Below, piece by piece: positions 11,873 to 20,868 of a stretch of 64,000 nucleotides of DNA. Source of the DNA: Salipiger thiooxidans (GTDB taxonomy: Bacteria > Pseudomonadota > Alphaproteobacteria > Rhodobacterales > Rhodobacteraceae); contig NZ_FNAV01000005.1 of the NCBI RefSeq assembly GCF_900102075.1, forward strand, positions 124,001 through 188,000. Direction: 5' to 3'. Both the position numbers and the translations under genes were made by a program. Below the pieces are notes generated by a model, which was given only the letters and a program-made list of their open reading frames with translations, made no database searches and was not told where the DNA came from. Each line of letters starts with the position of its first letter. The stretch's first letter is position 1.

Positions 11873-13660
11873 TCACGGCGTCAGCGGCCAGATCACTGGC
11901 GCCAGCAGCACGGTGACCACGCCCGCGATGACGTTCATCGGCAGGCCGAGCCGCAGGAAGTCGGTGAAGCGGTAACCGCCGGCGTTGTAGACCATCGTGT
12001 TGGTCTGGTAGCCGATCGGCGTGGCAAAGCTGGCGCTGGCCCCGAACATGACCACGACCACGAAGGCGCGCGGGTCGAGCCCCAGCGTTGAGGCCACTCC
12101 TACGGCGATCGGCGTCATGATGACCGCCACGGCGTTGTTGGTGACGATCTCGGTCAGCACCGAGGTCACCGCGTAGATCAGTGCCAGTGCCACCAGCGGG
12201 CTCGCCATCGAGAGCGGCCCCGAAAGCACCTCGACGATCAGCGTCATGGCGCCGCTGCGGTCCATGGCAGTGCCCAGCACCAGCATGCTGACGATGAGCA
12301 GCAGGAGGCGCCCGTCGATGGCGCCGATACCCTCGTCCGGCTCGACGCAGCCGGTGAGCAGCGCCACGGCGGCACCCACGATGGCCAGCGGCAGGATCGG
12401 CGCGAGGTCCAGCGCCGCGCCCAGCACCACAACCGCCATGATCGCCAGCGCGATGGGCGCCTTGCTGCGCCGGAAGGCGCGGGCCTCCATCGGCGCAAGC
12501 AGGATCAGGTGCTCGTCGCGGGCGAGCCGGACGATGTCCTCGGCCGGACCGTCGAGCAACACGGTGTCGCCGGGGCGCAGGTGCAGCTCCTTGTCGGCGA
12601 GGTCGACCGAACTGCCCTGCCGGTGCACCGCGATGGGGTAGACGCCGTGGCTGCGGCGCCAGCCGAGCTCGGCGAAGTTGCGGCTGCGGTCGCGGACCAG
12701 CGCCTCGACCACCACGTGCCGGCGCGCGCCCGCGGGCTCGGTGCCGGCGATGGTGAGCCCCGCCGCCCCGCCGGATCCCGCCGCGCGGAAGCCGATCACC
12801 TCGGTGTCGGGCGCGTGCAGCACCACCCGGTCACCGGCCTGCAGCACCTGTCCCGGCAGCGCGCGGCGCAGCGAGACGTTGTCGCGGATCAGGTCGACCA
12901 GCCGCGTGGCGCTGCGCCGGAACTCGGGCACCTCGGTCACAGGGCGGCCGATCAGCGGCGAGCCCTCGGGCACGAAGAGCTCGACCTGCCACGACCGCCG
13001 CGCGCCCAGCGAGGGCGTGTCGCCGAGCGCGTGGCGCTCGGGCAGCAGCACCGGCGCCGCCAGCGCCACGAAGGTGCCGCCGACCAGCGCCAGCACCAAG
13101 CCCAGCGGTGCGATCTCGAGCAGCGAGAACGGCACCAGCCCGAGGTCGCGCGACACGCCGTCGACCAGCAGGTTGGTGGAGGTGCCGATCAGCGAGCAGG
13201 TCCCGCCCATGATGACGACGAAGCTCAGCGGCATCAGGAAGCGCGAGGCGCTGGTACCGAGCTTGCGGGCAAGGCCGAAGACCACCGGAATGAGGATCAT
13301 CACCACCGGCGTGTTGTTCATGAAGGCCGAGGCCGCGGCGGCGAGCAGGAAGAACAGCCCGATGGTGGCGGCGGGGCTGCGGTCGAGCCGCCCGCCCAGC
13401 CAGTCCGCCACCGCGTCGAGCACCCCGGTCCGGACCAGCGCGGCGCTGAGCACGAACATCGCGCCGATGGTGGCGGGGGCGGGGTTGCTGAGCGCGTCCA
13501 GCACGTCCTCGACCGAGACCAGCCCGACCAGCAGCGCAACGGCGACGCCGCCGAGCGCCGTGACCTCGGAGGAGAAGCGTTCGAGCAGAAAAAGCGCGAA
13601 GACGGCCGCGATCAGCAGGAGGGCCGCGTAGGGCGAGAATGAGCCGAGCTCGAGAAGCAT
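11873..13660 (-). CDS. SLC13/DASS-type anion permease with two RCK_C domains
   Basis: This 595-residue membrane protein has about ten hydrophobic helices split around a central soluble region (about residues 200-385) that contains two TrkA_C/RCK_C-like modules, one including VPEFRRSATRLVDLIRDNVSL. The family motifs NNTPVVMILIPV and GTCSLIGTSTNLLVDG near the N-terminal half, and NNAVAVIMTPIAVG near the C-terminus, mark the divalent anion:sodium symporter superfamily. Likely substrates are sulfate or a small dicarboxylate; the sequence does not decide. It starts with ATG at 13660. It converges on glpR and is not obviously part of an operon. Confidence 0.82.
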   Translation of the reverse strand: MLLELGSFSPYAALLLIAAVFALFLLERFSSEVTALGGVAVALLVGLVSVEDVLDALSNPAPATIGAMFVLSAALVRTGVLDAVADWLGGRLDRSPAATIGLFFLLAAAASAFMNNTPVVMILIPVVFGLARKLGTSASRFLMPLSFVVIMGGTCSLIGTSTNLLVDGVSRDLGLVPFSLLEIAPLGLVLALVGGTFVALAAPVLLPERHALGDTPSLGARRSWQVELFVPEGSPLIGRPVTEVPEFRRSATRLVDLIRDNVSLRRALPGQVLQAGDRVVLHAPDTEVIGFRAAGSGGAAGLTIAGTEPAGARRHVVVEALVRDRSRNFAELGWRRSHGVYPIAVHRQGSSVDLADKELHLRPGDTVLLDGPAEDIVRLARDEHLILLAPMEARAFRRSKAPIALAIMAVVVLGAALDLAPILPLAIVGAAVALLTGCVEPDEGIGAIDGRLLLLIVSMLVLGTAMDRSGAMTLIVEVLSGPLSMASPLVALALIYAVTSVLTEIVTNNAVAVIMTPIAVGVASTLGLDPRAFVVVVMFGASASFATPIGYQTNTMVYNAGGYRFTDFLRLGLPMNVIAGVVTVLLAPVIWPLTP

Positions 13661-13861
13661 CTCATGACCTGGGAAAAGCCGTTCTGGTCGACGCCGACGG
13701 CGAGGCGTGGGAGGCAGCTCGCGATTCGGTTCCCGCGCCTCCTTCGGTTCCGGACGACTCTGCCAGTAAGTGCGGGCGACGGGAATGGGTCTCGTATGAG
13801 GCGTGCGATGGTGCGGCGCGGGACAGGCCGCGCTGCCGCGGATTTCGGCAGAGATCAGCCG

Positions 13862-14530
13862 TCAGGCCCGCAGCGGCTCGGCCCAGAACAGCACCTGCCC
13901 GCGCGGCAGCATCACGTCCTTGCGCGTCACCTGCCAGCCGCTGACCTGCGCCATGTGCACCACGTCCTCGGCCAGCACGTGGTAGGGCGGGCGCAGGTCG
14001 TGGGTCACCACGCCGTCGGGCTGGCGCACCGGCGACAGCGCCGTGACCGCGTCGGGGGCAAGGAAGACCGTGAACAGGAATCGCTCGAGCCGCTCGAAAC
14101 GGCGCAGGCTGGCGAGGGCGCGGCGCAGGTAGGCCATGGGCAGGTGCGGGAAGACCGCAAAGGCGATGGCATGGGTGATCGTGTCGGGCACGCCGGGAAA
14201 CTCGAAGCGGGCGTCGGCGATCAGCCGCGCCGGGTCCAGCCGCGACGGGTCGGCAAGCTCGGCGCGATGCCCGGCGAGCAGGATCTCGCGCGAGGCGTCG
14301 GTGGCCCAGTAGTGGCCCGGCTCGAGATACGGCACCGCCTTGCAGCCGAGGCGCAGCGCACCGGCGCCGATGTCGAGCAGGTGGTGGTGCGGCAGCAGCC
14401 CGACCTCCTGCAGGATCGCCATCTGGATTCGCCCGGTCTCGTCCCAGCGGCCGCCGACGATCGCACGGTGCCGCCCCGCGCCGATGGCAGAGTCGTAGAA
14501 GCCGGCCTTTTCGTAGGGGTTGCTGGACAA
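13862..14530 (-). CDS. SAM-dependent methyltransferase, class I
   Basis: This 222-residue protein has a glycine-rich SAM-binding motif LLDIGAGALRLG at about residues 51-62, then acidic residues that would hold the ribose (YWATDAS). It is short for the family but complete. The substrate is unknown. The start used is a TTG at 14530 (MSSNPYEKAGFYD); no strong ribosome site is visible, and a downstream ATG (residue 37) would remove the first part of the fold, so the TTG is preferred. It is isolated between the permease and the sit operon, 143 bases from sitD. Confidence 0.72.
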   Translation of the reverse strand: MSSNPYEKAGFYDSAIGAGRHRAIVGGRWDETGRIQMAILQEVGLLPHHHLLDIGAGALRLGCKAVPYLEPGHYWATDASREILLAGHRAELADPSRLDPARLIADARFEFPGVPDTITHAIAFAVFPHLPMAYLRRALASLRRFERLERFLFTVFLAPDAVTALSPVRQPDGVVTHDLRPPYHVLAEDVVHMAQVSGWQVTRKDVMLPRGQVLFWAEPLRA

Positions 14531-14673
14531 GACCGGATTTTCCCGAGGAGAGCTGCACCTTCCCTTGCTCTGCTGCGTCCCCGCGAGTCAAGACGGCTTG
14601 TCCCGGGCGCCCCGTCAGCCCCTGCGTCCCGGGCGATCCCGCAGTCCGCAAGCGCGGGCCTGCGGTGTGCGCC

Positions 14674-15492
14674 TCAGGCGGTGCGGCTGCGCAGGCTCTG
14701 GCGCAGGAGGGCCGCAAGGAACATGAGCGTCATCGCCAGCACGATGGTCGGCGCCGGGGCGCTGTCGAGCCAGAAGCTCGCGTAGGTGCCGGCAAGCCCT
14801 GCCAGCAGCGCTGCTGCGACCGAGACCGCGAGCATCGTGGCGAAGCGCCGGGTCAGCAGGAAGGCGATGGCACCGGGCGCGATCAGGTAGGCCACCGACA
14901 GGATGATCCCCACCGAGGACAGCATCGCCACGATCGTGGCCGAGAGCAGCGCGAGCAGCCCGTAGTGCAGCCAGCCGGTGCGCAGCCCGATCATCCGCGC
15001 CTGCACCGGGTCGAAGGCATGGGCGAGGAAATCCCGCCCCTTGGCCAGCAGCACCAGCGTCGCGGCACCCGAGATCAGCACCGTGGTCCAGAGGTCGCCC
15101 GCGCCCACGCCCAGCATGTTGCCAAAGAGGATGTGGTCGAGGTGCACCGCGCTCTCGATCCGGGTGTAGAGCACGATCCCGAGCCCGAACATGCCCGAGA
15201 ACACCACGCCCATCACCGTGTCCTGCTTGACCCGCGAATGGTCGCGGATGAAGCCCGTCGCGATGGCGCAGAAGAGCCCTGCCACGAAGGCGCCAAGGAT
15301 CAGCGGCAGCCCGACCATGTAGGCCAGCACCACCCCCGGCAGCACCGCGTGGCTGGTGGCGTCTCCCATCAGCGACCAGCCCCTCAGCACCAGCAGGCAC
15401 GACAGCATCGCCGCCGCGGGGGCGATCAGCATGGTCACGAGAAAGGCGTTCTGCATGAACGGGAATTGCAGCGGCAGCAGCAGGGTCTCCAT
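14674..15492 (-). CDS. sitD: Manganese/iron ABC transporter permease SitD
   Basis: This 272-residue ABC-3 family permease has about eight hydrophobic helices. The segment LRGWSLMGDATSHAVLPGV is the conserved loop of zinc/manganese/iron permeases. It overlaps sitC by one base in a TGATG junction, so translation is coupled. It pairs with SitC to form a heterodimeric channel. Confidence 0.9.
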   Translation of the reverse strand: METLLLPLQFPFMQNAFLVTMLIAPAAAMLSCLLVLRGWSLMGDATSHAVLPGVVLAYMVGLPLILGAFVAGLFCAIATGFIRDHSRVKQDTVMGVVFSGMFGLGIVLYTRIESAVHLDHILFGNMLGVGAGDLWTTVLISGAATLVLLAKGRDFLAHAFDPVQARMIGLRTGWLHYGLLALLSATIVAMLSSVGIILSVAYLIAPGAIAFLLTRRFATMLAVSVAAALLAGLAGTYASFWLDSAPAPTIVLAMTLMFLAALLRQSLRSRTA

Positions 15493-16349
15493 CAGCGGGC
15501 CTCCGTCAGGGCCTGCCGCGCCCGGCGCCGCGCCGCGAGCGTGCCGTGCTTGGGCGCGAAGACGAAGGCGAGCAGGAAGACAAGGGTCTGCAGGCAGACG
15601 ATGACGCCGCCGGTGGCACCGTCGAGGAAGTAGCTGATGTAGGCTCCGAGCGCCGAGGTGACGGCCCCGATCAGGACCGAAACCGCGATCAGGCGCGGGA
15701 AGCGGTCGGTCAGCAGGTAGGCGGTGGCCCCCGGCGTCACCACCAGCGCGATCACCAGGAAGGCGCCCACGGTCTGCATCGCGGCGACGGTGCAGGCGGC
15801 CAGCAGGGTGAAGAACAGCAGCCGCAGTGCGCCGGGGTTGAGGCCGATGGTGCGGGCATGGGCCTCGTCGAAGAACACCGCCAGCAGGTCGCGCCATTTG
15901 GCCAGCAGCACCACCAGCGACACGCCTCCGATGAGGGCGAGCTGCAGCGTGTCCTCGGGTGTGATGGCAAGGATGTTGCCCATGGTGATGGTCTGCACCG
16001 ACACCGCCACCGGATCGAGCGAGACCATGAACAGGCCGAGCCCGAAGAACGACGTGAAGATGAGGCCGATCACCGCGTCCTCCTTGAGCCCCGTGCGCTG
16101 GCGCAGGAACAGCATGGCCAGCGCCGCGAGGCCGCCCGACAGGAAGGCGCCGAAGGCGAAGGGCAGCCCCAGCATCCAGGCGCCGGCGACGCCGGGCACG
16201 ATGGCATGGCTCAGCGCGTCGCCGATCAGCGACCACCCCTTGAGCATGAGATAGGCCGAAAGGAAGGCGCAGACCGCGCCGACCAGGGCCGAAACCCAGA
16301 TGGCGTTGGTCATGTAGCCGTAGGAGAAGGGCTCGGCGAGGGTGCTCAT
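15492..16349 (-). CDS. sitC: Manganese/iron ABC transporter permease SitC
   Basis: This 285-residue ABC-3 permease is paralogous to SitD. The shared motif reads LKGWSLIGDALSHAIVPGV at about residues 41-59. The start MSTLAEPF at 16349 overlaps the sitB stop as ATGA. The C-terminus ends in a basic Arg-rich tail (LAARRRARQALTEAR). It receives the metal from SitA. Confidence 0.9.
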   Translation of the reverse strand: MSTLAEPFSYGYMTNAIWVSALVGAVCAFLSAYLMLKGWSLIGDALSHAIVPGVAGAWMLGLPFAFGAFLSGGLAALAMLFLRQRTGLKEDAVIGLIFTSFFGLGLFMVSLDPVAVSVQTITMGNILAITPEDTLQLALIGGVSLVVLLAKWRDLLAVFFDEAHARTIGLNPGALRLLFFTLLAACTVAAMQTVGAFLVIALVVTPGATAYLLTDRFPRLIAVSVLIGAVTSALGAYISYFLDGATGGVIVCLQTLVFLLAFVFAPKHGTLAARRRARQALTEAR

Positions 16350-17167
16350 CGCAGCGCCCCGCAGCCCGCGGCTTCGGCGAGCGGGCGGTCGCGCTCTTGC
16401 GGCTCGGCCAGGGGAGGGGTCGCCGCCAGCTGCGGCAGCACGTGGCGCAGGGTGCCGCCGAAGGTGCGGCGCAGGTTCTCGGGGGTGAAGACGGTCTCGG
16501 TGGGGCCATGGTCGAGCACGGTGCCGTTCACCAGCACCACGCGGTCGCAGAACTCGGGCACCGAGCCGAGGTTGTGTGTCGCCACGAGCATGACCCGGCC
16601 CTCGGCCCGCAGCTCGCGGAGCAGCGAGACGATCTGCTCCTCGGTCCGGACGTCGACCCCGGTGAAGGGCTCGTCCAGCAGGATGACCCGCGCGTCCTGC
16701 GCCAGCGCGCGGGCAAGGAAGACCCGCTTTTTCTGGCCACCCGACAGCTCGCCGATCTGGCGGTGACGCAGCCCGGACATGCCGACCCGGTCGAGCGCCG
16801 CGTCGACGGCTTCGCGGTCGTCGGGGCGGGCGCGGCGGAGAAAGCCCATGTGGCCGTAGCGGCCCATCATCACCACGTCCTCGACCAGCACCGGGAAGGT
16901 CCAGTCGACCTCCTCGGCCTGCGGGACATAGGCCACCGCCTGCGCCTTCATCGCAGCGCGCACCGGCTGGCCGAGGATTTCGACCGAGCCCATGGCCAGC
17001 GGCACGAAACCCATCAGCGCCTTGAAGAGTGTCGACTTGCCGGCCCCGTTCACGCCCACCAGCGCCGCGATCGACCCGCACGGGACCGCGAAGGACGCAT
17101 CGCGCAGCGCCGTGTGGCCGTTGCGGTAGGTGACCGTGAGGGCGGTGGCGCGGATGCCGTCGCTCAT
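16346..17167 (-). CDS. sitB: Manganese/iron ABC transporter ATPase SitB
   Basis: This 273-residue ATPase has Walker A GVNGAGKST, the family Q-loop phrase YVPQAEEVDWTFP, signature LSGGQKKR and Walker B VILLDEPFTGVD. The sequence VPQ-x-E-x-VDW is typical of Zn/Mn/Fe ATPases. The C-terminal ~30 residues are a Pro/Glu-rich extension. Start and stop overlap sitA and sitC by ATGA, so the whole operon is translationally coupled. Confidence 0.92.
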   Translation of the reverse strand: MSDGIRATALTVTYRNGHTALRDASFAVPCGSIAALVGVNGAGKSTLFKALMGFVPLAMGSVEILGQPVRAAMKAQAVAYVPQAEEVDWTFPVLVEDVVMMGRYGHMGFLRRARPDDREAVDAALDRVGMSGLRHRQIGELSGGQKKRVFLARALAQDARVILLDEPFTGVDVRTEEQIVSLLRELRAEGRVMLVATHNLGSVPEFCDRVVLVNGTVLDHGPTETVFTPENLRRTFGGTLRHVLPQLAATPPLAEPQERDRPLAEAAGCGALR

Positions 17168-18057
17168 TGCCCCAGCCCTCCGACGATGGTCTCCGAGGTC
17201 ACCCGCAGCAGGTCGAGGTAGGTCGGCACCGGGCCGTCGGGCTCGCTCAGGCTGTCGACGTAGAGCACGCCGCCATAGGCCGCGCCGGTCTCGCGTGCGA
17301 TCTGCCGGGCGGGCTTGTCCGAAACGGTGGATTCCGAGAAAACCACCGGGATCTCGTGCGCGCGCACCGTGTCGATCACGGTGCGGACCTGCTGCGGCGT
17401 GCCCTGCGCGTCGGCGTTGATCGGCCAGAGATAGACCTCGCGCAGGCCGAAATCGCGGGCGAGGTAGGAGAACGCGCCCTCCGAGGTCACGAGCCAGCGG
17501 CGCTCGTCGGGAAGCGCATGGGCGGCGTCGCGCAGCGGGCCGATCACCGCCGCGATCTCGGCCTTGTAGCTCTCGGCGTTGGCGGCATAGGTCGCGGCGT
17601 TGGCGGGGTCGGCCCCGGCCATCGCGTCGCGGATGTTGTCGACGTAGAGCAGCGCCGAGTCGAGCGCCATCCAGCCGTGCGGGTTGGGCTTGCCGGCGTA
17701 GTCGCCGCCCGAGATCGCCATCGGCTCGATGCCGTCCGAGACCACCGCCGCCGGGATGTCGCCAAGATTGGCGAGGAACTGCTCGAACCAGCGCTCGAGC
17801 CCCAGCCCGTTCCACAGGATCAGCGTCGCGTCCTGCGCCCCGACGAGGTCGCGCGGGGTGGGCTGGTAGCCGTGGATCTCGGCGCCGGGCTTGGTGATCG
17901 AGACCACCTCGGCGGCGTCCCCGGCCACGTTGCGCGCCATGTCGGCGATGACGGTGAAGGTCGTCGCGACCTTGAGCTTGGCGCCCTGCGCGAGGGCGGG
18001 TCTGCCCGCCAGTGCGGCGGCGCCGATGAGGCCAAGCGCGGCTCGTCTGGTCAGCAT
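17164..18057 (-). CDS. sitA: Manganese/iron-binding periplasmic protein SitA
   Basis: This 297-residue cluster A-I metal-binding protein has a twin-arginine-like signal peptide (RRAALG followed by a hydrophobic stretch ending ALAQ). The four expected metal ligands are visible: His in EIHGYQPTPRD, His in PNPHGWMAL, Glu in TSEGAFSYLARDFGL and Asp in LYVDSLSE. I chose the start MLTRRAALG at 18057 because AGGAGA lies about 9 bases upstream; an upstream ATG adds 17 residues unlike a signal peptide. First gene of the sit operon, under Mur control by position. Confidence 0.92.
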   Translation of the reverse strand: MLTRRAALGLIGAAALAGRPALAQGAKLKVATTFTVIADMARNVAGDAAEVVSITKPGAEIHGYQPTPRDLVGAQDATLILWNGLGLERWFEQFLANLGDIPAAVVSDGIEPMAISGGDYAGKPNPHGWMALDSALLYVDNIRDAMAGADPANAATYAANAESYKAEIAAVIGPLRDAAHALPDERRWLVTSEGAFSYLARDFGLREVYLWPINADAQGTPQQVRTVIDTVRAHEIPVVFSESTVSDKPARQIARETGAAYGGVLYVDSLSEPDGPVPTYLDLLRVTSETIVGGLGQ

Positions 18058-18086
18058 GTGGTACGGTCTCCTGTTGCTTGTCGACA

Positions 18087-18111
18087 TGCAAATGCGACTG
18101 AGTTGCATTTG
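18087..18111. promoter_or_regulatory. Mur operator 1
   Basis: This imperfect palindrome has TGCAAAT at one end and its near-complement GTTGCATTTG at the other. It resembles the Mn-responsive (Mur) boxes of alphaproteobacteria. It lies 30 bases upstream of sitA, in the divergent region shared with mur. Confidence 0.6.
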
Positions 18112-18120
18112 TCAACTCAC

Positions 18121-18137
18121 TTGCAAGTCATTTGCAA
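18121..18137. promoter_or_regulatory. Mur operator 2
   Basis: TTGCAA-N5-TTGCAA: two copies of a self-complementary hexamer with a 5-base spacer, forming a palindrome. Together with operator 1 it suggests cooperative repression of sitABCD and possibly mur itself when Mn is sufficient. Confidence 0.6.
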
Positions 18138-18179
18138 CAAGACCTTGAAAAGCGCCGGGCGGGCGGGCAAAACCGATGC

Positions 18180-18611
18180 ATGAACGAGCGGATGAAGAGC
18201 ATCGAGGAAATGACGCAGGCGCTGCGCGACGCGGGAATCCGCGTGACGCGCCAGCGGGCAGCCTTGCTGAGCGTGCTGGCGGAAGCGGGCGATCACCCCG
18301 ACGCGCCCGAGCTGCACCGCCGGGCCGAGGCCGCGGTGCCGGGGATCTCGCTCTCGACGGTCTATCGCACGCTCTCGACGCTCGAGAGCCAGGGCGTCAT
18401 CCAGCGCCACCAGTTCGAAGGGGCCTCTGCGCGCTTCGAATCCGCCGAGACCGACCACCACGACCACATGATCGACGTGGACACGGGCGAGGTGATCGAG
18501 TTCGCCTCGGACCGGATCGAGCGGCTGCAGGCCGAGATCGCGGCCGAGCTCGGCTACGAGATCGTCCACCACCGGATGGAGCTCTACGTCCGGAAGACAT
18601 CCGACAGCTGA
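18180..18611 (+). CDS. mur: Fur-family manganese-responsive regulator Mur
   Basis: This 143-residue Fur-fold protein has a winged helix at about residues 5-80, including GIRVTRQRAALLSVL and SLSTVYRTLSTLE. Its C-terminal dimerisation half contains the metal-binding cluster DHHDHMIDVDTGEVIEF. No CxxC structural zinc motif is present, consistent with Mur/Fur of alphaproteobacteria. I chose the ATG at 18180; a TTG at 18132 inside operator 2 is less likely. Divergence from sitABCD and the two operators make Mn the expected co-repressor, though some family members also respond to iron. Confidence 0.85.
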   Translation: MNERMKSIEEMTQALRDAGIRVTRQRAALLSVLAEAGDHPDAPELHRRAEAAVPGISLSTVYRTLSTLESQGVIQRHQFEGASARFESAETDHHDHMIDVDTGEVIEFASDRIERLQAEIAAELGYEIVHHRMELYVRKTSDS

Positions 18612-18637
18612 CCGGCGTCACGACCCGCGTTCGAGGG

Positions 18638-19078
18638 TCAGTCGCTCTCGAAGTCCAGCAGGCGTCCGTCCAGCGTAAACTCGGCCTCGAAGTCGCGGCC
18701 GTCGCCGTCCTTGCCCTCGAGCTCGATGCCGCGGGTGTCGAACTCGACCTTCTCGAAGGTGCCGTCCGACGGGTAGTTCGGATTCGTACGCACCGCCTCG
18801 GGCACGAGGGCCGCGATCTCGGTGGCGGGGAAGGGCTCGTTCTGTGCGCTTTCGATTTCTTCCAGCGGGCTGCCCCGCCGGTGGAAATCCAGCTCGATCC
18901 GGGCGCCGCCGGGCAGGGTCGCGGTAATGTCCGGGCCCCAGTTGTCGGGATGGATCACGACCTCGCGCAGGTTGAGGGCTCCGATCACGCGGGTCATCTC
19001 GCTGGTCAGGCCGGTCTGTGCCTGGGCGCCCATTGATCCGAGCAGAAGAATGGCTCCGGCGATCAGGGTTCGGGTCAT
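18638..19078 (-). CDS. Small secreted protein, PepSY-like
   Basis: This protein of about 146 residues has a clear signal peptide (MTRTLIAGAILLLGSMGAQAQ). The C-terminal segment ending AEFTLDGRLLDFESD resembles the last strand of a PepSY domain, but I cannot assign a family with certainty. The start ATG at 19078 is 5 bases after GGAGG; an adjacent ATG at 19081 is too close to the ribosome site. It is convergent with mur and has no obvious partner. Confidence 0.6.
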   Translation of the reverse strand: MTRTLIAGAILLLGSMGAQAQTGLTSEMTRVIGALNLREVVIHPDNWGPDITATLPGGARIELDFHRRGSPLEEIESAQNEPFPATEIAALVPEAVRTNPNYPSDGTFEKVEFDTRGIELEGKDGDGRDFEAEFTLDGRLLDFESD

Positions 19079-19174
19079 CATTGCCTCCTGATGAGTGCCC
19101 GGACGCGAAAGGACCGGGGGCATTTCTCTAGGGCCGGGGACCGGGCGGCGGCTGGGCTCCCATCGGCGGCGGGT

Positions 19175-20415
19175 TCAGGCAGGTTCCTCGACGGACGTGC
19201 CCGTGCTGCTTTCGCTGAATGTGGTGCCACGCAATGACATGGCAAGCAGGAAGGCAAAACCCATGACTGCGCCGCCGATGCCGAAGCTGACGGCGATGGA
19301 CTGCCGGAAGGCCTCGGCGATCCCCGGTTGCAGCTCCGGCGAGAGCGTGCCGATGACCGCCATGCCGCCGTCGGTGACCGGTTGCACGTCGATCTCCGAG
19401 GCGAGCCGGTCGAGCCGCGCGCCCGGCAGGCCGGACATCACCCCGCCCGGGACCGCGACGCCGAGCGAGCGGAAGACAGACTTGCTCGAGGTGGCGATGC
19501 CGGGCCAGGGGCGCGGCACCGCGTTCTGCACGATGGCGGTGGTGTTGGGCATGGCGACGCCCATGCCGAGACCAAGCACCGCCAGCGCGCGAAGCAACCA
19601 CGGGATCCCGGCCTGGTTCACCGCCAAGAGCGCGAGCAGGCTCAGCCCCGTCGCCCCGAGCGCGATGCCCCCGGCCATGAACAGCTTGGGCCGTCCGGTG
19701 TCCGAGGACAGCCGCCCGCCGAAGATCGAGCTGAGCAGCATGAACCCCGCCTGCGCCGGGTTCGGCTCGCCGCCGATCAGCGGGCCGGCGACGCTCAATA
19801 AGGCGAAGGCGCCGGTGAAGAAGCCCTGGTAGCGCATGGGCTCTGGGGGCGTCACCACGTCGGCGATGACGGTCTGCGACAGTGTCATCGGCCCGCCGCC
19901 GCCGATCCCCTGCAGGAAGCGGAAGGCGATGAGCTGGCCCATGGACTGCGCGACGCCGCAAAGCGCCGAGGCGGCCACGAAGAGTAAGGATGCAGATCAT
20001 CAGGAAGGTCCGTCGCCCGAACATGTCGCTGAGCTTGCCCCCAGATCGGCGTCGCGATCGTAGAGCTCAGCATGAAGGCGGTGACCACCCAGGAGAGATG
20101 CGCCAGCGCGCCAGGATCGCGCGCCATGCGGGGCAGGGCGGTGCTCACGATGCTCTGGTCGAGCGCGCGAGGATCATGGCGAGGATGAGCCCCGAGAAGA
20201 TCACTCGGAGCTCGCGTTTCGTGAGAGGCTGTGCCCGGGCCGCGTCAGAGCTGCTGATGAGCTCCGGACCGGGGCAGCGGGCCTGCGGCATCCACCGCGG
20301 GCTGCGCCGTGCCGGTGTCCTTCTCGGGAGCTTCCGGCGTGAAAATGGCGATGGCGCCGCCGGCGCCGGTGGCAAAGGCGGCATGAAAACGATGGAGCGT
20401 TTTTTCATTCGGCAT
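19175..20415 (-). pseudogene. Broken MFS drug exporter (DHA2/EmrB type)
   Basis: The pieces of one transporter lie in three frames. Around 20145-20250 one frame reads TKRELRVIFSGLILAMILA. Around 20040-20148 another reads STALPRMARDPGALAHLSWV, the helix 1-2 region of EmrB-like exporters. From 19978 to 19175 a third frame gives a readable 267-residue tail. In the tail, GPLIGG is joined directly to EPNPAQAGFMLL; in intact relatives these are separated by well over 100 residues, so there is also an internal deletion. It is therefore not functional as drawn. It is divergent from the TetR gene that would have controlled it. Confidence 0.82.
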
Positions 20416-20792
20416 GGGACTACCCTTTGTCTGAAATCTCTGGACGCGCCAACGCCAATGGCCTTGTCAGCCGCCCGGATGGGCGGGCAGACACGTCGCG
20501 GCTCCGATCCCCCGTAGGGGGGCAAGGCGGTCCGGTATTGCAAGGAACGCCGCGTCCGCACCCGTGATGGGGTCGCGAAACGTGGCGGATAACCCGGTCG
20601 GCAGATCGCGACCGGTAGCGGACCTATAGTGCCCCGGGCCGGAAAAGTCGACAGGACGCGCTGTCACGGCTTCGGGAGGCCTCGCGCCGCCATGGCCCGT
20701 ATCCTTCGATGTCCCGTGTGTGGTCGTCATCTTCCCGACGGATCTCTGCTTCAAACAGGCACGGTGGTCGCGGCCCGGTCCTGTCGGATTTG
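20416..20792. other. Intergenic region between the broken exporter and the TetR gene
   Basis: No gene is visible. The stretch at 20416-20760 is GC-rich and shows no recognisable element. The regulatory sites are at its right end. Confidence 0.35.
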
Positions 20793-20808
20793 AATACCGG
20801 TTGGTATT
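20793..20808. promoter_or_regulatory. TetR-type operator 1
   Basis: AATACC-GGTT-GGTATT is a perfect inverted repeat with 6-bp arms. It is immediately upstream of the TetR gene and 26 bases from a second, almost identical site. Confidence 0.7.
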
Positions 20809-20818
20809 TTACGGTACG

Positions 20819-20834
20819 GATACCCTGCGGTATC
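20819..20834. promoter_or_regulatory. TetR-type operator 2
   Basis: GATACC-CTGC-GGTATC has the same arm architecture and 4-base spacer as operator 1. Its end lies 34 bases before the TetR start codon, so bound repressor would block transcription of its own gene. Confidence 0.7.
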
Positions 20835-20868
20835 TGAAAATCACGAGGGCAGGCACGGGATTCCGACC

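Noticed and set aside
18132-18179. TTG start for mur giving 16 extra residues
   Set aside because: It lies inside the operator, and the extension is not conserved in Fur proteins.
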